Below, in pieces: positions 6,002-9,819 of a stretch of 9,819 nucleotides of DNA. The translations under genes and the position numbers were made by a program. The first letter of the stretch is position 1, and each line of letters starts with the position of its first letter. Source of the DNA: Deltaproteobacteria bacterium (GTDB taxonomy: Bacteria > Desulfobacterota > DSM-4660 > Desulfatiglandales > HGW-15); contig JAFDHB010000215.1 in the NCBI GenBank assembly GCA_019308985.1, positions 1-9,819 of the forward strand. Direction: 5' to 3'. The notes beneath the pieces are model-generated. The model ran no database searches. It was not told the origin of the DNA and saw nothing but the letters and a program-made list of their open reading frames with translations.

Positions 6002-6056
6002 CAACTCGGGTTTTTCTTTTTCTAGCGAAGCTCTGCCTCAAAGCGACGAGTTGAGG
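6002..6056 (+). promoter_or_regulatory. Overlapping alternative stems in the Lon-like gene leader
   Basis: CAACTCG (6002-6008) can pair with CGAGTTG (6047-6053), while CCTCAA (6036-6041) can pair with TTGAGG (6051-6056). The two stems share bases 6051-6053 and exclude each other. A T-rich run (6011-6021) lies between. This is only suggestive of a switching leader; no riboswitch class is recognised. Confidence 0.25.
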
Positions 6057-6085
6057 AAAGATTAGCTGCGTTGCTTGAACAAAGC

Positions 6086-6206
6086 GATGCCGGATGCTCG
6101 ATGCTGGATAAAACAATAAACAAGCCTTCCTCAAGATCCAGAAGATCCAGCATCTCTCCGAGCTGTAGGCTCTCCGAGCCGGAAGCCGGGAACCAGCATC
6201 TAGTAT
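6086..6206. repeat. Degenerate 7-bp-period repeat tract
   Basis: Plus strand 6086-6109 reads GATGCCG, GATGCTC, GATGCTG, GAT: perfect 7-bp phasing. On the minus strand, from 6206 downward, the same period continues loosely (GATACTA, GATGCTG, GTTCCCG, GCTTCCG, GCTCGGA). GATGCTGGAT (6100-6109) and ATCCAGCATC (6145-6154) form a perfect 10-bp inverted repeat with a 35-nt loop, and TCTCCGAGC is repeated directly at 6155 and 6171. It resembles short-tandem-repeat filler seen between genes in some deltaproteobacterial genomes (from general recollection). It is non-coding. Confidence 0.55.
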
Positions 6207-6251
6207 CTGTTCGCAAACTGCACAACAAGATACAGAAACTTGACACGAATT

Positions 6252-6263
6252 TTAAGATCTTAA
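6252..6263. repeat. 12-bp perfect palindrome upstream of the Lon-like gene
   Basis: TTAAGATCTTAA is a perfect palindrome lying 6 nt after a TTGACA (6240-6245) and 57 nt before the Lon-like start codon. It may be an operator for a proximal promoter, but no good -10 follows at the right spacing. Confidence 0.3.
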
Positions 6264-6319
6264 CCCATGTAGACGGCTAGTGACAAATATGCAGATCAAG
6301 TGAAGTGGAGGACCTTATT

Positions 6320-8764
6320 ATGCCGAATAACCACAGGGAAGTTCCAGCCGAGGATCTGAGAGTTACCATTAAGCCGGAGGCGTTGCCCTTTGAAGATACT
6401 TCGGCCCTCGAGCCTCCCAAAAACCCCATCCTGGGACAGGAGCGGGCCATTGACGCGATCAAATTCGGTATCGGCATGAAGGAAGACGGGTATCACATTT
6501 ATGTTGCAGGCCCCCCCAAAACAGGACTTACCTATATTGCCAAAACCCACCTTGAAGAGCAGGCCAAAAAAGAACCAACACCCCCGGACTGGTGTTATGT
6601 CTATAATTTCAAGGAACCTGATCGACCCAAGAGCATTAGTCTTACTGCCGGAAGGGGCAAAGAACTGAAAAAGGACATGGGCGAGTTCATAGAGTCCCTT
6701 AAGACAAAAATCCGCGAGGTCTTCGACAGTGACGATTACCGTGCCAGAGAAAACGAAGTGAACCAGGCCTTTGAGAGGGCGAAGCGAAAGATAACCGAAG
6801 AACTGGCGGGCCTGGCAAGACAGGAGGGCTTTATCCTACAGATATCCCAGGTGGGAATGGTGATAATCCCCGCTACCAGGGATGGTCAACCCATGAGCCA
6901 GGAAGACCTGGCCCAGTTGAGTGATGAAGAAAAGAAAAAGCTCCGGGAAAAGAGCGACGAGCTCCATGAAAAGATGAAAAGCGCCATCCAAAAAATCCGC
7001 GAGGCAGAAACAGAATTCAAGGCCAGGCGGAACAAACTGGACAACGAAATCGCACTATACGTGGTAGATCAACTCCTGGAATACTACATCAAGAAATACA
7101 AGGATGAACCTGATGCAATCGGTTACCTGAAAGAGGTCAAAGAAGACATACTTGAGAATATTGATGACTTCAAGAAACAATCTGAGCCTCCGCACCCCCA
7201 GGCGGCCCAGTTCCCGGTTCAACCCAAGGAGGTGGTATTCCGCAAATACGATGTCAATGTGCTGATTGATAATTCCGAGACAAACGGGGCACCGGTTCTT
7301 ATAGAACCCAACCCCATTTACCCGAACCTGTTCGGTACCATCGAGAGGCAGGCATGGTTTGGGGCCCTGTTTACTGATTTTACAATGATCAAGCCCGGTG
7401 TCCTTCACAAGGCAAACGGGGGGTACCTCGTCCTGAAGGCCCTTGATCTCCTTAGATGGTACTTCTCGTGGGAGGCATTGAAAAGGGCCTTGAAGAACCG
7501 GGAGATCCGCATTGAAGACCTGGGCGAGCTTTACGGCCTCTTCAGCACAAAGACCATTAGGCCGGAGCCCATACCCCTTGATATCAAGATAGTCCTGACC
7601 GGAGATCCCTTTCTCTTTGAGCTGCTTTACATATACGATGACAGATTCCAAAAGCTGTTCAAGATTAAGGCCCACTTGGACGAGAGAATGGACAAAAAAG
7701 AAGATACTATCCTTCAATCCGCGCAAATGATAGGCCGCTTTTGCGCGGCACAAAACATACGCCACCTGGATCGCTCCGGGGTCGCCAGGGTCCTTGAATA
7801 CAGCATGGAACGCACCGAGGACAGGCAAAAGCTCACCCTGGAACTCGCGGATATCAGTGACCTGATCAAGGAAGCCAATTATTTTGCATCCCAGGAGGGA
7901 AAAGACCTGATAACCCGCGAGCACGTGGAAAAGGCCATACAGAAAAGGATTTACAGGTCAAACCTTGTTGAGGAGAAGATCAAGGAACTGGTCAAGGACG
8001 ACATCTTTTGGATAGAGACGGAGGGCTCCAAGGTCGGGCAGATCAACGGAATCTCCATCCTGATGACGGGTGACCATGAATTCGGGAAGCCCAACCGTAT
8101 CACTGCCGTCGTTTCCGTAGGAAAAGAGGGCGTAATAGCCATAGAGAAGGAATCCAAGATGAGCGGTAATATCCACACTAAGGGGGTTCTCATCCTGACA
8201 AGCTTCCTCAAGGAGCGCTTTGGTCACAACAAGCCCCTTTCTCTAAACGCCACCCTCTGCTTTGAGCAGAGTTACGGACTGGTCGAAGGAGACAGCGCCT
8301 CCAGCACTGAACTTTTCGCCCTTCTGAGCGCACTGGCCAATGTACCCATTAACCAGGGGATAGCGGTGACGGGTTCAGTCAGTCAAAAGGGAGAGATCCA
8401 GGCAGTAGGGGGGGTGAACAGAAAGATAGAGGCCTTTTTTGACATCTGTAAGCACAAGGGCCTAAATGGGCAACAGGGTGTTATAATTCCCGAAAAGAAC
8501 ATCCGAAACCTGATGCTCAAGCAGGAAGTCATAGATGCAGTAAGGGAAGGCAAATTTCATATCTGGCCCATATCCACCATAGAAGAGGGAATAGAAATCT
8601 TGACAGGCATTGAGGCAGGAACCCTGCAACCGGACGGCACCTACCCTGAAGGGACCCTTTTCAGGAAGGTAGACGACAGGCTGGTTGAAATTGCAGAACT
8701 GGTAAAGAGGTTTGCAAAAGAGGAAGAGGTGTCGGGAAATAAGGAGGCTTCAAATGGAGAATGA
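6320..8764 (+). CDS. Lon-family protease, YcbZ/AAA_32 type, with degenerate Walker motifs
   Basis: An 814-residue cytoplasmic protein of the LonB-like/YcbZ group (AAA_32 plus Lon proteolytic domain). Order: N-terminal region with QERAIDAIKFGIGMK (40-54); P-loop position GPPKTGLT (64-71); long helical coiled-coil insert (about 140-285, e.g. DEEKKKLREKSDELHEKMK); second half of the AAA module with HKANGGYLVLKALDLL (363-378) and LTGDPFLFELLYIYDDRFQKLFKIKA (about 426-451); Lon protease domain about 565-765. The catalytic serine is S659 in EGDSASS and the lysine K702 in GGVNRK, so peptidase activity should be intact. The Walker A lysine is replaced by L70 (and G67 by K), and the Walker B acid position reads K373-A374, so ATP hydrolysis is doubtful. 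I chose ATG 6320 over GTG 6305 because GGAGG (6307-6311) is 8 nt before it. Its 3' end overlaps the DUF151 gene by 11 bp, indicating translational coupling. Likely role: protein quality control; true substrates unknown. Confidence 0.92.
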   Translation: MPNNHREVPAEDLRVTIKPEALPFEDTSALEPPKNPILGQERAIDAIKFGIGMKEDGYHIYVAGPPKTGLTYIAKTHLEEQAKKEPTPPDWCYVYNFKEPDRPKSISLTAGRGKELKKDMGEFIESLKTKIREVFDSDDYRARENEVNQAFERAKRKITEELAGLARQEGFILQISQVGMVIIPATRDGQPMSQEDLAQLSDEEKKKLREKSDELHEKMKSAIQKIREAETEFKARRNKLDNEIALYVVDQLLEYYIKKYKDEPDAIGYLKEVKEDILENIDDFKKQSEPPHPQAAQFPVQPKEVVFRKYDVNVLIDNSETNGAPVLIEPNPIYPNLFGTIERQAWFGALFTDFTMIKPGVLHKANGGYLVLKALDLLRWYFSWEALKRALKNREIRIEDLGELYGLFSTKTIRPEPIPLDIKIVLTGDPFLFELLYIYDDRFQKLFKIKAHLDERMDKKEDTILQSAQMIGRFCAAQNIRHLDRSGVARVLEYSMERTEDRQKLTLELADISDLIKEANYFASQEGKDLITREHVEKAIQKRIYRSNLVEEKIKELVKDDIFWIETEGSKVGQINGISILMTGDHEFGKPNRITAVVSVGKEGVIAIEKESKMSGNIHTKGVLILTSFLKERFGHNKPLSLNATLCFEQSYGLVEGDSASSTELFALLSALANVPINQGIAVTGSVSQKGEIQAVGGVNRKIEAFFDICKHKGLNGQQGVIIPEKNIRNLMLKQEVIDAVREGKFHIWPISTIEEGIEILTGIEAGTLQPDGTYPEGTLFRKVDDRLVEIAELVKRFAKEEEVSGNKEASNGE

Positions 8765-9209
8765 GAAGTTGGTTCACATAAAGGAGGTTTACATAAAGTC
8801 GGACCCTGGGGCCGGAAAAATGGTTATCCTAAAGGAAGAGCCCGACGCGAAGCGATATTTCTTGATGTTCGTGGGCGATGCGGAGTTTGCCGCCATTGCC
8901 AAAGAGCAGGGCCTCATGGAGCCAAAACGGCCTCTCACTCATCAGCTTTACCTGAGCATAATTGAGAGGCTTCCGGTGGAGTTCCTGCGCGTCGAGATCA
9001 CCCACATGAAGGATGATACCTTCTATGCCAACGTTGTTTTCAAGGCGGAAGGAGTGGAACACCGGGTCGACAGCAGGCCCAGCGACGGGGTCGCCCTTGC
9101 CCTGAACAGGAAGATCCCCATTTTGGTCAATGAGAAGCTGTTTCGCCGGGAGCTGACCCAGGAAGAAATCGATGAATACGAAGGGATTGTCAAGACCATA
9201 AAATTCTAG
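8754..9209 (+). CDS. DUF151 / bifunctional nuclease (BFN) family protein
   Basis: A 151-residue protein matching the DUF151 (bifunctional nuclease) family along its whole length. It opens with VHIKEVYIKSDPGAGKMVILKEE, has GDAEFAAIAKE (41-51) and the family hallmark VDSRPSDGVALALNRKIPILVNE (105-127, with D106, R108, S110, D111), and ends with an acidic helix (ELTQEEIDEYEGIV). Length is typical. Members were described as nucleases with RNase/DNase activity in plants; in bacteria the role is poorly defined. Start ATG 8754 is chosen because AAGGAGG (8741-8747) lies 6 nt upstream; the in-frame ATG at 8712 has no such site. It overlaps the preceding protease gene by 11 bp, so both come from one mRNA. 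Its TAG stop shares CTAG with the stop of the convergent thioredoxin-fold remnant. Confidence 0.88.
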   Translation: MENEKLVHIKEVYIKSDPGAGKMVILKEEPDAKRYFLMFVGDAEFAAIAKEQGLMEPKRPLTHQLYLSIIERLPVEFLRVEITHMKDDTFYANVVFKAEGVEHRVDSRPSDGVALALNRKIPILVNEKLFRRELTQEEIDEYEGIVKTIKF

Positions 9210-9526
9210 TGGCTTCCCCTGTCTCTCTCCAGCTCCCTTTCGATCATCTCACGGAATCCCTTGAGGCTGCGATCCCTCAAAAATCTCCCGTTGACGAACA
9301 CGGAAGGCACGCTTTTGACCCCTATTCTCTTGGCCTCACTCCGGTCCCTATCAAGCAATAGAGCTATGTCCGGAGAGTTTAGATCCCTATCGAATCTGTC
9401 CATATCCATGCCCAATCTCTCGGCTACTTTCACGATCACCTCATTATTGAGCCATTTCTGTTTTCTCCTTCAAGGAGGTTGCCCAGATGTGCCAGTGCAT
9501 ATAGCTTCAAGGGCCTGCTCGCTGAA
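9206..9526 (-). pseudogene. Remnant of a DsbA-like thioredoxin-fold (thiol oxidoreductase) gene
   Basis: From about 9470 down to the TAG at 9206-9208 the minus strand reads QKWLNNEVIVKVAERLGMDMDRF, then LNSPDIALLLDRDRSEAKRIG, then VKSVPSVFVNGRFLRDRSLKGF and an amphipathic last helix: the C-terminal half of a DsbA/Thioredoxin_4 protein, including the cis-proline loop (SVPS). The upstream half with the CxxC active site is absent. Coding-like pieces continue upstream in other frames: YALAHLGNLLEGEN (about 9503-9462) and FSEQALEA (9526-9503). This implies at least two frameshifts. The only in-frame start for the intact part is a GTG at 9437-9439 without a Shine-Dalgarno site, inside the old protein. 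The perM-like gene occupies the place where the N-terminal half should be, so the gene is truncated and frameshifted and presumably inactive. Confidence 0.65.
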
Positions 9527-9533
9527 TTATGTC

Positions 9534-9564
9534 TTGCCTATTGGTAGGCAATTAATGATATACT
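9534..9564 (+). promoter_or_regulatory. Inverted repeat overlapping a weak promoter for the AI-2E/PerM gene
   Basis: TTGCCTA-TTGG-TAGGCAA (9534-9551) is a perfect 7-bp inverted repeat with a 4-nt centre. TTGCCT (9534-9539) as -35 and TATACT (9559-9564) as -10 are separated by 19 nt, longer than optimal. The repeat would sit over the -35 region and spacer, an operator-like position. The gene start at 9627 lies about 60 nt further on. Confidence 0.35.
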
Positions 9565-9626
9565 AAAAACCATGGTATTGAAACATAAACCTTGCTACCA
9601 TCCGACATCGGATTTTGGCTTGTCCT

Positions 9627-9819
9627 ATGAAACTTATTGGTGATTGGTTCAAGCGACACTTCTCCGACCCGCAGGTAGTCATCCTCGCGGTCCTCCTGGC
9701 CTTTGGGACGATAATCATCCTGATCCTTGGAAACATGCTGGCCCCTGTCCTGGCCAGCATGGTGATCGCCTATCTCCTTGAAGGGTTGGTTGGCCTGTTG
9801 GTGCGCTTTCGAGTGCCCC
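9627..9819 (+). CDS. AI-2E family transporter / PerM-like permease (5' part, runs off window)
   Basis: The first 64 codons of a membrane protein are visible, and the frame stays open to the window end. A short basic N-terminus (WFKRHFSDPQ) leads to a hydrophobic segment (about 16-35), then GNMLAPVLASMVIAYLLEGLVGLL (35-58). The APVLAS.VIAYLLEG stretch is characteristic of the AI-2E/PerM family, whose members have about 7-8 membrane spans and roughly 350 residues. Family roles include autoinducer-2 export and small-molecule or ion efflux; which applies here cannot be told. ATG 9627 is the only ATG at the right place; no strong Shine-Dalgarno is visible, so the start is moderately sure. It is transcribed away from the thioredoxin-fold remnant. 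Confidence 0.8.
   Translation, partial: MKLIGDWFKRHFSDPQVVILAVLLAFGTIIILILGNMLAPVLASMVIAYLLEGLVGLLVRFRVP

Noticed and set aside
6086..6206. Possible CRISPR-like array in the repeat tract
   Set aside because: The period is 7 bp with no conserved longer repeat and no unique spacers, and there are no cas genes.
6239..6270. Heat-shock (sigma-32-like) promoter CTTGACA ... ACCCATGT before the Lon-like gene
   Set aside because: The two boxes resemble the consensus, but about 18 nt separate TTGAC from ACCCAT, against the usual 13-14, so I do not call it.
6022..6280. Open frames on both strands across the heptad repeat tract
   Set aside because: They arise from the 7-bp repeats, show repeat-like composition, and lack plausible starts.
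7055..7924. A 289-codon open frame on the minus strand inside the Lon-like gene
   Set aside because: It is wholly antisense to a confidently identified protease, has no recognisable domain and no good ribosome-binding site; it is a by-product of the codon use of the real gene.

Overview
The window looks like a chromosomal segment from a Gram-negative bacterium, most likely of the Desulfobacterota (deltaproteobacterial) type. That is inferred from base composition near 50% GC, the gene families present and the heptad-repeat tracts; no rRNA or other taxonomic marker is present, so the assignment is tentative.

Layout. (1) 1-2240 is gene-poor. It holds a stand-alone PD-(D/E)XK nuclease-like gene (226-987) whose 3' side looks frameshifted, a 70-residue unknown protein (1321-1533), several short coding-like scraps, and one copy of a 181-bp repeat with 15-bp terminal inverted repeats (1817-1997) flanked by a perfect 7-bp direct repeat. 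(2) 2241-5285, minus strand, is a two-gene phosphate locus: a PiT-family phosphate transporter with a fused C-terminal PhoU-like domain, followed by a separate DUF47 (PhoU-like) protein. Strong hairpins lie in the transporter leader and across its stop codon. (3) 5286-6319 is a 1-kb divergent intergenic region. It holds a second copy of the repeat, a strong promoter whose -10 region is covered by an operator-like palindrome followed about 25 nt past the predicted start by a 15-bp terminator stem, a second good promoter, a degenerate 7-bp-period repeat tract, and a long leader. (4) 6320-9209, plus strand, is a two-gene unit: a Lon-family protease of the YcbZ/AAA_32 type with an intact Ser-Lys dyad but degraded Walker motifs, overlapping by 11 bp a DUF151 bifunctional-nuclease-family gene. 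(5) 9206-9526, minus strand, is a decayed DsbA-like thioredoxin-fold gene lacking its CxxC half. (6) 9627 to the window end is the start of an AI-2E/PerM-family membrane protein.

How the genes work together: the transporter and the DUF47 protein form an obvious low-affinity phosphate (or metal-phosphate) uptake pair. The Lon-like protease and the DUF151 protein are translationally coupled, but no shared pathway can be read from sequence. The least explained items are the paired structured repeats, the Walker-less Lon homologue, and the orphan promoter/operator/terminator unit at 5688-5796. I saw no clearly new multi-gene system.
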